The notes below the pieces were generated by a model that saw nothing but the letters and a program-made list of their open reading frames with translations, made no database searches and was not told the DNA's origin. Source: Chitinophaga polysaccharea (GTDB taxonomy: Bacteria > Bacteroidota > Bacteroidia > Chitinophagales > Chitinophagaceae). From it: a DNA stretch of 64,000 nt. A program made the translations under genes and the position numbers. The stretch is taken from positions 62,001 through 126,000 of the forward strand of contig NZ_VIWO01000004.1 in the NCBI RefSeq assembly GCF_007829335.1, in the 5' to 3' direction. This document shows, one piece after another, positions 28,791 through 36,595 of the stretch. Position 1 is the first letter of the stretch; the number at the start of each line of letters is the position of its first letter.

Positions 28791-29411
28791 ATGACAACCA
28801 CAAGAACAAAACCAGTAAAAGGTGCTCGCACAGATCAGTTTGAACCAGCTGATATTGAAATTACAATAGTGATTGACACAAACTATGTAATTAAATATTG
28901 TGAAGATAACAATATTGATCTTACTAAGTACACACAAGAAAGCCCATGTCCGATAGACCATAAGAGCGAATACATGGTTTGTACCGGATCACGCGGAATC
29001 GTCAGTGGTCAGGGTACGGCCGATTTAAGTTTCAAGGCACATGTAGAGGATACCGTTTCTTTCCGTGCAGTATCTGCTTCCAATAATCAGGATAATGCAG
29101 TGATTTTGTATGGCGTTGTTAAGAACCCGAACCCGAATATATCACCTAATGATGACGTATTTGATGCATTTCAATATACCCCTATAACAAGAACTGGTGC
29201 AGCAACACCAAATCCGGATCGAAATTCAAATGGATTGCCAGCTAAACCGCACAACGTCACCTTTTATTCCTATAAAGCAACTGTAGGTCAACCTGGAACC
29301 GAAGCATTTATGGTAAATTTTGCACTATACACATTGGATGATTCCGGAAATAATCAAACCATATATGGCTATTTCCAATGGGATCCAACCATTACGGTAC
29401 CAGAAAAATAA
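28791..29411 (+). CDS. AidA/PixA-family inclusion-body protein
   Basis: 206 residues with no signal peptide, so cytoplasmic. Family landmarks are ITIVIDTNYVIKYCEDNN, CPIDHKSEYMVCTGSRGIVS, GQGTADLSFKAHVEDTVSFR and the later NFALYTLDDSGN, followed by YGYFQWDPTITV. The PixA/AidA family was first described for crystalline inclusions of Xenorhabdus and for a quorum-regulated protein of Burkholderia/Ralstonia. The fold is a beta-sandwich and the function is uncertain. It is a single gene flanked upstream by 680 bp of non-coding DNA and downstream by a strong stem-loop. It looks horizontally mobile, being a lone accessory gene. No Cys cluster or catalytic motif is apparent. Confidence 0.85.
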   Translation: MTTTRTKPVKGARTDQFEPADIEITIVIDTNYVIKYCEDNNIDLTKYTQESPCPIDHKSEYMVCTGSRGIVSGQGTADLSFKAHVEDTVSFRAVSASNNQDNAVILYGVVKNPNPNISPNDDVFDAFQYTPITRTGAATPNPDRNSNGLPAKPHNVTFYSYKATVGQPGTEAFMVNFALYTLDDSGNNQTIYGYFQWDPTITVPEK

Positions 29412-29433
29412 CACATACATATCCGAAATTTCA

Positions 29434-29478
29434 GGCTGGCTAAAAAGCATATACTGATTATATGTTTTTTAGTCAGTC
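29434..29478. terminator. Bidirectional stem-loop terminator between PixA-like and MerR genes
   Basis: A 20-base arm at 29434-29453 pairs (with G-U pairs) with 29459-29478 around the 5-base loop CTGAT; A/T runs lie inside the stem near the loop end, and TTTT follows on plus. It sits between two convergent genes ending at 29411 and 29493. Confidence 0.7.
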
Positions 29479-29492
29479 TTTTGCCAGGTGGA

Positions 29493-29816
29493 TTAGCTTT
29501 TGCCTTTTTTTAATTTGGTAAGCGTTTCTTCAATCATTTCCATACGCTTTTTCACCTTTTCTGCCGAAGCGTCCAGTGTGTAGCCATCGTCCATAAGTTC
29601 CTTAACGAGCAGCATTTTTTTTATGTTTTTATAATCATACCGCCTGTTTTTGCCTTCTTCTTCGGTTAGGCTGGTGATAATCCCTTTCTCCTCCCAATAC
29701 CTTATCTGACGTGTGGCGATGCCTGTGATTTGCGAAACTTCGCCTATACCTACTACCAGCTTATCCAAAAAGTCGAAGTCGAACGACAGGTCATTTTCTG
29801 ATTTACGCTTTGTCAT
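29493..29816 (-). CDS. MerR-family transcriptional regulator
   Basis: 107 residues. The winged helix-turn-helix reads VVGIGEVSQITGIATRQIRY then WEEKGIITSLTEEEGKNRRY and DYKNIKKMLLVKELMDDGYT, a complete MerR DNA-binding domain at residues about 20-90. A short coiled coil follows (EKVKKRMEMIEETLTKLKKG). There is no C-terminal ligand or Cys-metal domain, so it belongs to the short MerR type with an unknown signal. It is divergent from the isochorismatase-fold gene at 30016. Two near-identical palindromes flank its promoter, one directly against its start codon, pointing to autoregulation. Confidence 0.92.
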   Translation of the reverse strand: MTKRKSENDLSFDFDFLDKLVVGIGEVSQITGIATRQIRYWEEKGIITSLTEEEGKNRRYDYKNIKKMLLVKELMDDGYTLDASAEKVKKRMEMIEETLTKLKKGKS

Positions 29817-29817
29817 T

Positions 29818-29834
29818 TTGTAAATTATTTACAA
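29818..29834. promoter_or_regulatory. MerR operator candidate 1 (perfect palindrome)
   Basis: TTGTAAATTATTTACAA is a perfect palindrome about a central T, one base before the MerR start codon on the minus strand. Binding here would cover the translation and transcription start of merR. Confidence 0.6.
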
Positions 29835-29843
29835 TTTATGTTG

Positions 29844-29851
29844 CAAATATA
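29844..29851 (-). promoter_or_regulatory. -7 box for the MerR gene
   Basis: Minus strand reads TATATTTG, an exact TAnnTTTG, 27 bases before the start codon. A TTG lies 20 bases upstream (29872-29874), the right place for a -33 element. The two palindromes lie on either side of this box. Confidence 0.5.
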
Positions 29852-29874
29852 AAATTAATGCCTTTATTTTGCAA

Positions 29875-29891
29875 TTGTAGATTATTTACAA
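29875..29891. promoter_or_regulatory. MerR operator candidate 2
   Basis: TTGTAGATTATTTACAA differs from operator candidate 1 at one base; starts are 57 bp apart. It lies by the -33 region of the merR promoter and upstream of the divergent hydrolase gene, so it could govern both. Confidence 0.55.
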
Positions 29892-30015
29892 TTATTGAAA
29901 ATTAAGCGCAATAAATGAAATAGAAACAACCAGTAGAGGCGTATACCGTAAAATGTAAATAACAAAACAAGAAAAATAAAATAAGGATACTTTTTTTAAT
30001 CTTAACTATTTAACA

Positions 30016-30633
30016 ATGACTGCAACTAGAAACGCACAAGAGCAAGCCAAATCAGCCTTAATCCTCATTGAAACACAAAACGAATGGATGCACAAAGACG
30101 GTAAATTATACAAGGCATTGGTTGAAGATAAGGAAATGATGCACAATTCAATCGCTAACATCGAAAAGGCGTTGGACTATGCAAGGAAAAACAACATCGA
30201 AGTTATACACGTAGGGTTACGCTTTGAAAAAGGCTATCCCGAATTAGCCAACGGAAAGAGCGGCTTGCGCAAAGCCATTCCGAATGCCGGAACATTTCCG
30301 ATTAACGAATTTGGTTCACAGTTCTATGAAACAGTAAAACCGATCGACGGCGAGTTTATCGTAACCGGACGTGTCGGGGCAAGCGGATTTACTGGGTCTA
30401 ATTTAGACGTGTATCTGCGTAACAACAAAATTGAAACCCTGTATTTGGTCGGATATGCTACCCACGTTTGCGTGGAAAGTACATTGCGTGATGCCCACGA
30501 AAAAGGCTACAATACTTTTCTGATTTCGGACGGAACTGCTGCGTTCAACCGTATGCAGCAGGACTATGTTATATGCGAGGTCATCCATCACTTCGGTGAA
30601 CATTTGACAGTCAAAGAATTTATGAATGAGTAA
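30016..30633 (+). CDS. Isochorismatase-fold cysteine hydrolase with altered catalytic residues
   Basis: 205 residues. The Rossmann-like fold of the family is clear: SALILIETQNEWMHKDGK at residues 13-30, NIEKALDYARKNNIEVIHVG, FPINEFGSQFYETV, SNLDVYLRNNKIETLYLVG, and the nucleophile stretch YATHVCVESTLRDA with Cys152. In typical members (LLLIDMQNDF) an Asp opens the triad and a Lys sits in the third strand. Here Glu19 takes the Asp position and the Lys region reads IVTGRVGASGF (116-125) with Arg119 nearby and no Lys. Activity may still exist with a Glu/Arg pair, or the protein may have another role. It is divergent from a MerR gene that probably controls it. There is no clear SD; a Bacteroidota-style A-rich leader precedes the start. 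Confidence 0.85.
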   Translation: MTATRNAQEQAKSALILIETQNEWMHKDGKLYKALVEDKEMMHNSIANIEKALDYARKNNIEVIHVGLRFEKGYPELANGKSGLRKAIPNAGTFPINEFGSQFYETVKPIDGEFIVTGRVGASGFTGSNLDVYLRNNKIETLYLVGYATHVCVESTLRDAHEKGYNTFLISDGTAAFNRMQQDYVICEVIHHFGEHLTVKEFMNE

Positions 30634-30660
30634 AGATTTATAAACGTAATCCCGGCGGAG

Positions 30661-30703
30661 GCCACAAAGCCACAGCACCATCCGTTACGGCGGGTTTTGT
30701 GGC
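30661..30703 (+). terminator. Weak stem-loop after the hydrolase gene
   Basis: GCCACAAA (30661-30668) pairs exactly with TTTGTGGC (30696-30703) with a long 27-base loop that has some further G/C pairing. It lies between convergent genes ending at 30633 and 30719. Confidence 0.35.
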
Positions 30704-30718
30704 TTGTGCGTTATTAAA

Positions 30719-31105
30719 CTATCGCTGCAATTCTTCCCGATAGGAGATCTTATCTACAATCCACCATTTACCGTCTAACTTTACCAGGTTAAACCGGTCA
30801 ATGAACCGGAACGTATCAAAGGTCAATTGTACGTGGGCCGACCCGGTATCTCCATCCCACGCATATGACAGGAGCTCCGGTTGGCATGCCTGTAATGTTG
30901 CCTGGGCAACCAGGTCCAGGTATTGTGGCAATGTCCATTGCACCAACTTTCCGGCTATGATGGTCCTGATGTATCCATCGGGGTGAAACGCTGCCCGGAG
31001 CCTTTCGATGTCTTTTACCGGACGTCCCTGAAGATAGTCATTCAGCGTAAGCAGGATCAAATGCTTTTCTTCTTCTACGCCGACTTTGTTTGCTGGAGTT
31101 TTCAT
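30719..31105 (-). CDS. NTF2-like (lumazine-binding type) small protein
   Basis: 128 residues, no signal peptide. The cone-shaped NTF2 fold is indicated by ILLTLNDYLQGRPVKDIERL then RAAFHPDGYIRTI, and later AHVQLTFDTFRFIDRFNLVK and LDGKWWIVDKISYRE. Such proteins are annotated as putative lumazine-binding or SnoaL-like and in Bacteroidota often bind or convert small molecules. No catalytic set can be named. A lone gene with its own promoter-like box just upstream. Confidence 0.85.
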   Translation of the reverse strand: MKTPANKVGVEEEKHLILLTLNDYLQGRPVKDIERLRAAFHPDGYIRTIIAGKLVQWTLPQYLDLVAQATLQACQPELLSYAWDGDTGSAHVQLTFDTFRFIDRFNLVKLDGKWWIVDKISYREELQR

Positions 31106-31134
31106 GTGATATACCCTGTTTTGTTTTGATGAGG

Positions 31135-31142
31135 CAAAGCTA
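31135..31142 (-). promoter_or_regulatory. -7 box for the NTF2-like gene
   Basis: Minus strand TAGCTTTG is an exact TAnnTTTG ending 29 bases before the start codon at 31105. No -33 motif at the expected distance. Confidence 0.4.
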
Positions 31143-31331
31143 AGGTCTCACGTTGTTTTGCCGGTTGGTGTTATCAAACGAATAATTGTGAAATTCAAAG
31201 AATGGGAGGACCAGCTTCATTTACTGTTAATTCCAGTAGGTATTTAAATGCTTGATTTTTCCGTTGGAAAACGTATTGCGCCTTATGCCCCATATTTTTT
31301 ATAGCCATGCACTGGCGTAGTTTAAATATCC

Positions 31332-31793
31332 TTACCGGGAAACAGGTTGGGAAGCTATAGAAGCCGTATGCCGGGAGCTTTTAGTACCTAAATTTATAGC
31401 TCTTGCTATTCGTGGGCGATTATATCGTTGAAGGAAAATTGGATATAGGTTTAATACGATATTTAATCCAAGTAGCCACAAAGATTTGAGAACTCCAAAT
31501 TTAAATGCCGTGAAAACATTAAATCCAAATACTATGAGCAAGATAATTATGTGGCCTAGTTCAGATTTTTTAGTTTGATAATGCAAATTCATCAAAGATT
31601 TGATGTTTTTTTCTACTGGCTTTGATTTTTTATTCAGTTTTTCCCATCCAACCCAAACTAATAATTTCCTGTAGAAATTTATTCCGAATATTTCGTATAT
31701 TTTTCCTCCCCGTTCCCATCCCTTTTCATTATAGTAAGATGAAGTAAGTGGACTTTTCAGTGATGCTGTTTCCTTTTTTTCAAATATACGCAA
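31332..31793 (-). CDS. CrtO-like (glycosyl-diaponeurosporenoate acyltransferase-type) membrane protein, N-terminus uncertain
   Basis: 153 residues from a TTG at 31793; no ATG exists upstream before the in-frame stop. The body matches the Bacteroidota CrtO-like family: GWERGGKIYEIFGINFYRKL, LVWVGWEKLNKKSKPVEKN, YQTKKSELGHIIILLIVFGF (membrane helix), SLWLLGLNIVLNLYPIFLQR and YNRPRIAR at the C-terminus. The first membrane helix usual in the family is absent. A hydrophobic open stretch in another frame (31953 down to the TGA at 31795-31797, with FTALIALLVIIYA) ends just before this TTG, so the gene may be frameshifted. The C-terminal tail after IARAINL looks unrelated. Staphylococcal CrtO acylates a carotenoid; no carotenoid genes are nearby. 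Confidence 0.55.
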   Translation of the reverse strand: MRIFEKKETASLKSPLTSSYYNEKGWERGGKIYEIFGINFYRKLLVWVGWEKLNKKSKPVEKNIKSLMNLHYQTKKSELGHIIILLIVFGFNVFTAFKFGVLKSLWLLGLNIVLNLYPIFLQRYNRPRIARAINLGTKSSRHTASIASQPVSR

Positions 31794-31971
31794 TTCACTC
31801 AGCCAACAGGAAGAGCAATAATTTATAGCCTGTCAGACTGTAGGATACAACGGATATTTTATTTGAGTTCATAAATGTTGTTCCGACAGATTGTGCGTAA
31901 ATTATAACAAGTAAAGCTATCAAAGCCGTAAAAATAGCAAGATCTGCACATTTTTACGAAACTGTATGGGG

Positions 31972-31979
31972 TATTTTTG
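31972..31979 (+). promoter_or_regulatory. -7 box close to the AraC-GyrI gene start
   Basis: TATTTTTG is an exact TAnnTTTG only 9 bases before the ATG at 31989 and 18 before the in-frame ATG at 31998. The mRNA would be nearly leaderless or start at the second ATG. Confidence 0.4.
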
Positions 31980-31988
31980 CAATACTAA

Positions 31989-32816
31989 ATGAAGAATATG
32001 ACCAGTGAAGTGCTGTTGTATATAAACAACAACCTGGATAGTAAAATCACGTTGGAGCGATTATCAGAAATTACAGGGTATTCCCCGTTCCACCTTCAGC
32101 GAAAGCTGAGTGCAGACTTGGGCATGAGCTTGGGTAAATACATTCAGGAACAACGATTGCATACCGCTGCCTATTTTTTGGCTTTAACTAAGTTGCCCCT
32201 GGATGAAATAAAGTACCTTGTTGGGTTTGATGATAATAGTTCATTCGGCCGGGCATTTAAAAAGCTGTATGCAGTCACCCCGATGCAGTACCGGAAATCT
32301 AAAAGAATTCAGCAGGAATTTCCTTTGCGGACGTTTCGTTATATATCCACCAATGGTGTTCTTTGTAAAGAACAGCCTCAAATTGCCCGGGTTTTTGCCT
32401 ATCGGGGCGATTATTTCTCCAGCAGTATTTATGCTATCTGGAAAGAGGTGGCAGCTTATATTGAAGCTATAAATAAAACCCCGCAGGATTTTGAACATTA
32501 TGCTATACTGCATGAATGTCCGCATCTTACGGACAACAGAGAAAGTCGCTATGATGCTGCAATCGTGCCCAAAGGGTTTAAGCTTCCCGCAGCGCCTTAT
32601 CTTCAGGCCAGAATTTTAGAGGGCCGATACGTAAGATATAATTTCTGTAGCAAAGTACAGGACTACGAAGCTGTAAGTGCGGAAGTAAATAATGTATTAG
32701 TGCAGCAAAAGAATATAGAACACAGGCATGGGGTATCCTATTTTAAGTTTGATTCGATGCCTGATCCCGAAAATCCAGATAATTTATTCATCAATTGGTA
32801 TCTCCCCGTAGCGTAA
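31989..32816 (+). CDS. AraC-type regulator with GyrI-like effector-binding domain
   Basis: 275 residues in the Rob/MarA-GyrI arrangement. Residues about 5-105 hold the two AraC helix-turn-helix motifs (ITLERLSEITGYSPFHLQRK and PLDEIKYLVGFDDNSSFGRA, then FKKLYAVTPMQYRKSKR). Residues about 115-275 form a GyrI-like small-molecule-binding domain (IARVFAYRGDYFSSSIYAIW, YDAAIVPKGFKLPAAPY, FINWYLPVA). The start may be the ATG at 31998. The membrane protein gene follows after 15 bp and is probably its target and co-transcribed. Such regulators sense cationic or lipophilic compounds, which is inference here. Confidence 0.92.
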   Translation: MKNMTSEVLLYINNNLDSKITLERLSEITGYSPFHLQRKLSADLGMSLGKYIQEQRLHTAAYFLALTKLPLDEIKYLVGFDDNSSFGRAFKKLYAVTPMQYRKSKRIQQEFPLRTFRYISTNGVLCKEQPQIARVFAYRGDYFSSSIYAIWKEVAAYIEAINKTPQDFEHYAILHECPHLTDNRESRYDAAIVPKGFKLPAAPYLQARILEGRYVRYNFCSKVQDYEAVSAEVNNVLVQQKNIEHRHGVSYFKFDSMPDPENPDNLFINWYLPVA

Positions 32817-32831
32817 TTAATCAATAGAAAT

Positions 32832-33473
32832 ATGAAAAATAGAATAGTAATATCCCTAACCTGTTTAGGGGTAGCTGGACTTGTATTTGCCTTTGGCGAC
32901 CTTTTAATTGATCAGGAAAATGCAATTTTCAAAGCAGCACATGAACCTGAGAAATTTGCAGCACTTACTACCAGCAACGCATACCTCTGGTGGGCAGGGC
33001 GCGGATTTTTTGGAGTTTTTCTGGAAATGATTGGAACACTTGGACTGTATCTTTTTCTGCAAAAGTCGAAAGCTGAAAAGTGGGCTTTTGCTGGTTTGCT
33101 TCTAACGCTCTCACACCAGCTTTTGGGTATTGGGGTTTTTGCCATCGCCTTTTTCCTTTTTCCGGCGGCTGGTCATTTATACCAGCAGGGTATATCAGAT
33201 ATTATTCCGTTTGTTAGTATGGAAGGTGCATTGGCAGTGTATTTTGGCCTGTCATTGGTGAGCACGATGCTCGGGCTTTTCTGTATGGCAATTGCTATAC
33301 AAAAAAGCAATATGTTACCTAAAGCTTCGGGTTGGATGGCACTATTAGGATTTGCGCTTATTCCCGTTCCCGGTGTGATTGTTCAGTTTTTAGCAAATGC
33401 GATATGGGGGGCTGCCTATTTCTGGATGGCGATCTATATCCACAAAATTTCCAAAAGAAGTACCAGGAACTAG
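32832..33473 (+). CDS. Multi-pass membrane protein of unknown function
   Basis: 213 residues with about six hydrophobic helices: IVISLTCLGVAGLVFAFGDL, FFGVFLEMIGTLGLYLFLQK, WAFAGLLLTLSHQLLGIGVF, ALAVYFGLSLVSTMLGLFCM, MALLGFALIPVPGVIVQFLA and GAAYFWMAIYIHKI. Charged residues are few and there are no recognisable catalytic or transporter signatures. It follows the AraC-GyrI regulator by 15 bp, so its product is likely made in response to that regulator's effector. Confidence 0.75.
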   Translation: MKNRIVISLTCLGVAGLVFAFGDLLIDQENAIFKAAHEPEKFAALTTSNAYLWWAGRGFFGVFLEMIGTLGLYLFLQKSKAEKWAFAGLLLTLSHQLLGIGVFAIAFFLFPAAGHLYQQGISDIIPFVSMEGALAVYFGLSLVSTMLGLFCMAIAIQKSNMLPKASGWMALLGFALIPVPGVIVQFLANAIWGAAYFWMAIYIHKISKRSTRN

Positions 33474-33836
33474 CGAAATTGGATTTGCCCGGTTCAAGGC
33501 GGATTTTCCGGCCAGCTTCTTTTCAGTAATCCTTTCATGTGGGGTTTTCCGGCCGCATACGAATTATTTAGGGACAGGGTAGGCTATCCCAGGCGATGAG
33601 CATTGATGTGGTAATGAATAATCTACCTGGTTTTCATCTGATAACTGATGGTTGTGCGAAGTGAAAAAGGTGCTTTCCCGCCCGCCAGATGGGTATGTAT
33701 AATTCCCGCGTAAAAAGGAGCGGTGTCCAATTAAATTGCAAAGTAATTGGATAGGTTTTAGGACTTGATTTTTTCAAAAATAAGTCCGAACTTACTATAA
33801 ACGACCCAGCGCCGTCTACCCCAAAAATTAATCCTT
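33474..33836. other. Intergenic region with a hairpin before the CHAT cassette
   Basis: 363 bp with no gene. At 33761-33787 a hairpin forms from GGACTT-GATTTTT and its near-complement AAAAAT-AAGTCC, 50 bp before the CHAT gene start. It could be a terminator for the upstream gene or an operator. An AT-rich TAGGTTTTA near 33752 is a poor -7 candidate. Confidence 0.5.
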
Positions 33837-36587
33837 ATGAGTATGCCCAATGCCGTGAAATGGATTAAGCTGGAATTTGTTCGTATCCACGAAAGTATGT
33901 TGACGTTGAACTATGAAGATAGTTCCGGCGCGGAAGTCATTGCCCGCGAAGCGTTTCAAATGCTTGATCTGGAGGGCTGGCCGGAGCCGCTGTTTATTGA
34001 TCCGGCTATACGGGATTATATTTTAAGAGAAGACTTATTTTCAGCGTTGCAGCAGGCGCGCTTATCCCTTCCCGTTTACGTTGAAATAGAAAAGATTTCC
34101 CTTTGGCCTGATCTGCCATTACTCAGGAAAGACTGGTTAATCCGCACGTTACTGTTCACTATTATTCCCCGGGAGGTAGGTTTTCAGCTGTATTATTTTA
34201 ACGAGCACATTCTTTCAAAACAGGGAATCAGCTATCCGGTTACTATTGGTTTTGGAGAGGGTAATCACTCATTTTATAATCAGCTTCATCTTTTACTTCA
34301 GGAGGAAATTTTAAGGGAACCGATATATGAGAAATATCGTTTTTTCGAAAGCTGGCTTTGGTGTAGCATCTTGATCCTGGGATATCGGGACATCGTAAAT
34401 ATTTTAGCGGCTGACGGCTTGAGTACGGCCAATCAGCTGGTTGTTATAACGGCAGATGACTATAAGGAAATGCCAGATGAATTATTGGGATTTCTTTACC
34501 ATAATCTAAAATTGCTGCCTGTTAATAGTATCATTCTTACTTCCCCCAGAGATCAACTACAATTCATATCGAAGTTAATTGCGAGACTGGCTGGCCGCTT
34601 TTCGTTGTCGGAAGCACTGGATTTTGTCCGCAGCGAGTATAAATACGATGCGTCCCCGATGGTGATATCCAGCCCGGCTGGGAGCGGGCTACGCAGGGAA
34701 GATGATGTATGGACAAACGAAAGCGCTCCCAGCTATCCGGCAGGCAGCTCAAAGGACAAGTGGATACTGGACGATGATGATGATCGTACCCTGGCCGCGA
34801 ATTCAACTCCTGCAGAGAATATTAAAGTTAACAACCGTAAAGTAGATGTGGCAGTTGAGCAAGGCGATCGCCACGGCAAGTGGTTAAGCAGGTATTCGCG
34901 GGTAAAACGCGGTGCTTTTTATCGCCTGCATGTCAAAATAGGTCAAACAGGGCCGCATAGCCTGATACAAGGGAAGGTGCCTGCGATAGACCCGCTGCTG
35001 CCTGATCTTGCAGGGGAGAAGGGACACGAGATCGATATCGTGGTGTTTCCAAAGGATTTTGCCCTGAGATCGGCATCGGTGCAAACGATATTTTTACCGC
35101 TGGAAGGTGAATCGAAGATATCCACGTTCGACCTGGTAGCGCCCAAAGAGGGGGAAATAGCCAGTTTGAGGATAGGTGTTTTTCACCGCAATGTTTTACT
35201 ACAGTCATTTATCCTGGAGGCCAGGATGACAGGCTGGATCAGTTTTTCTTTGCTTCCGGCTATTAGTGTAAGGTTGGACGTTGCCAACTCCGGGAAGTTT
35301 GATAATCTCAGTGAGCTAAAGGAACGGAGCTTGTTTATTGGTGTGAACGGGAATCAGGATGGAACACATTCGATTTTCTTCAAGAAAGAGGAGGTGGCCG
35401 AGGAGATTACCGGCATTAATCAGGCCGATATTGAAGCAGCGCAAACCCAGTTTTGTGAGCTGATCAGGGATATTTATGGCGGACAGGAGGCGCCCCGGTA
35501 TAACCTGAAGGAACTGGAAGGGAGGCCACTCAGCGAGTCTTTTTATGAAGATGTACGCAAGTTGGCCAGGTTCGGCTCCGGCAGGTACAATTTATTTTTT
35601 GAGCCTTCCAAAACACCCCTGGGCAGGAAGTTAAAGGAGATCAGGGTGCTTGCTGACCAGCAGATCACCATTGCCAGGCACCAAATGGATTTTGCCTTTC
35701 CCTGGGCGGCTATTTACGACTACCCGATGCCCACCGACATAGCAGGTAGTGTTCCCCACCCTGTCTGCACCGGCGAGCTTTTTGACCCGGATCAGTACAA
35801 GGATTTTTATGACGCCTCCTGGCAGGGATGCCCACATAACCCTCATTATAAATGTTATTGTACTTCAGGTTTCTGGGGTATACGTCATCGTATAGAACAG
35901 CTGTTAACTACAGATGCTGCCACTGATTCGGTACTTACATTGAGCGTTAGTGCCAACCACCGCATTATTTTCTCCAAAAATTCTACCGACCAGGCCACTA
36001 CCCAGTTAAGCAGCGATTTACAGTCACTTCCGGCGCAACTGACAGAGATAACCTATGATAAGGATCTACTTTCGCTGTTGTGGGATAATAGCACCAGGCC
36101 GTTAGTGCTCGCCGTGATCGGGCACCTGGAAACAAATCCCATCAATGGCGAGCCGGATTGCTCCAGGATTATTACGTTCCCAAAAGCCTTATGGCCTGCG
36201 GGTCTTGGCACTATTCCGCCTGAGAAATGGATCTATCAGCAACTGTTGCAAAATAAAATTATGCGCGATGATGCCTGGGAAGGGGAGCCCCTCCCCATGG
36301 TGTTTTTAATCAACTGCAGTAGTATGGCCATGAATTTTAATAGCCTGGATTCTATCTCCAAGGCGTTTCATACCGCCGGCGCATCAGCTATCATCGGTAC
36401 GGAGGGTACCATACATGCCAGCATCGGCACCCGGTTCCTAAAGCAGGTGCTAGAAGATCTCTATTGGAAGCAAATGGAGCTGGGAGAAGCCATCCAGGCA
36501 TTTAACAAGGGTATGTTTGCGTTAGGCGCCCCGGTGGCATTTATCTTTACTTGTTTTGGCAATAGTAATCTCAAACTTGTCAAATAA
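33837..36587 (+). CDS. Large CHAT (caspase-like) protein, probable protease of a two-gene system
   Basis: 916 residues, no signal peptide; an in-frame ATG at 33843 is an alternative. Residues about 720-916 have the CHAT pattern: LVLAVIGHLETNPINGEPD with His763, MVFLINCSSMAMNF with Cys827, then KAFHTAGASAIIGTEGTIHA, FLKQVLEDLYWKQMELGEAI and FTCFGNS. His-Cys is the catalytic dyad of CHAT cysteine proteases, which are related to caspases and separase. Residues about 200-268 resemble the C-terminal part of a CHAT domain (LLPVNSIILTSPRDQLQFIS, LSEALDFVRSEY) without the Cys, suggesting a degenerate tandem copy. A linker with DDDDDR near residue 308 leads to a beta-rich domain at about 355-470 (FYRLHVKIGQTGPHSLIQG). 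Near 664-680 a Cys/His cluster (GCPHNPHYKCYCTSGFWG) precedes the CHAT core. A membrane protein gene follows after 8 bp. CHAT protease assignment is good; the role is unknown. Confidence 0.8.
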   Translation: MSMPNAVKWIKLEFVRIHESMLTLNYEDSSGAEVIAREAFQMLDLEGWPEPLFIDPAIRDYILREDLFSALQQARLSLPVYVEIEKISLWPDLPLLRKDWLIRTLLFTIIPREVGFQLYYFNEHILSKQGISYPVTIGFGEGNHSFYNQLHLLLQEEILREPIYEKYRFFESWLWCSILILGYRDIVNILAADGLSTANQLVVITADDYKEMPDELLGFLYHNLKLLPVNSIILTSPRDQLQFISKLIARLAGRFSLSEALDFVRSEYKYDASPMVISSPAGSGLRREDDVWTNESAPSYPAGSSKDKWILDDDDDRTLAANSTPAENIKVNNRKVDVAVEQGDRHGKWLSRYSRVKRGAFYRLHVKIGQTGPHSLIQGKVPAIDPLLPDLAGEKGHEIDIVVFPKDFALRSASVQTIFLPLEGESKISTFDLVAPKEGEIASLRIGVFHRNVLLQSFILEARMTGWISFSLLPAISVRLDVANSGKFDNLSELKERSLFIGVNGNQDGTHSIFFKKEEVAEEITGINQADIEAAQTQFCELIRDIYGGQEAPRYNLKELEGRPLSESFYEDVRKLARFGSGRYNLFFEPSKTPLGRKLKEIRVLADQQITIARHQMDFAFPWAAIYDYPMPTDIAGSVPHPVCTGELFDPDQYKDFYDASWQGCPHNPHYKCYCTSGFWGIRHRIEQLLTTDAATDSVLTLSVSANHRIIFSKNSTDQATTQLSSDLQSLPAQLTEITYDKDLLSLLWDNSTRPLVLAVIGHLETNPINGEPDCSRIITFPKALWPAGLGTIPPEKWIYQQLLQNKIMRDDAWEGEPLPMVFLINCSSMAMNFNSLDSISKAFHTAGASAIIGTEGTIHASIGTRFLKQVLEDLYWKQMELGEAIQAFNKGMFALGAPVAFIFTCFGNSNLKLVK

Positions 36588-36595
36588 ATAACCCC

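Noticed and set aside
28728..28961. Minus-strand 77-codon frame over the start of the PixA-like gene
   Set aside because: It overlaps a well recognised plus-strand family protein and has no likeness of its own.
33837..36587. Reading the large CHAT protein as a peptidase C14 metacaspase or TPR-CHAT (Csx29-like) protein
   Set aside because: No TPR repeats and no metacaspase p20 motifs are visible, and no CRISPR genes or repeats lie in the window.
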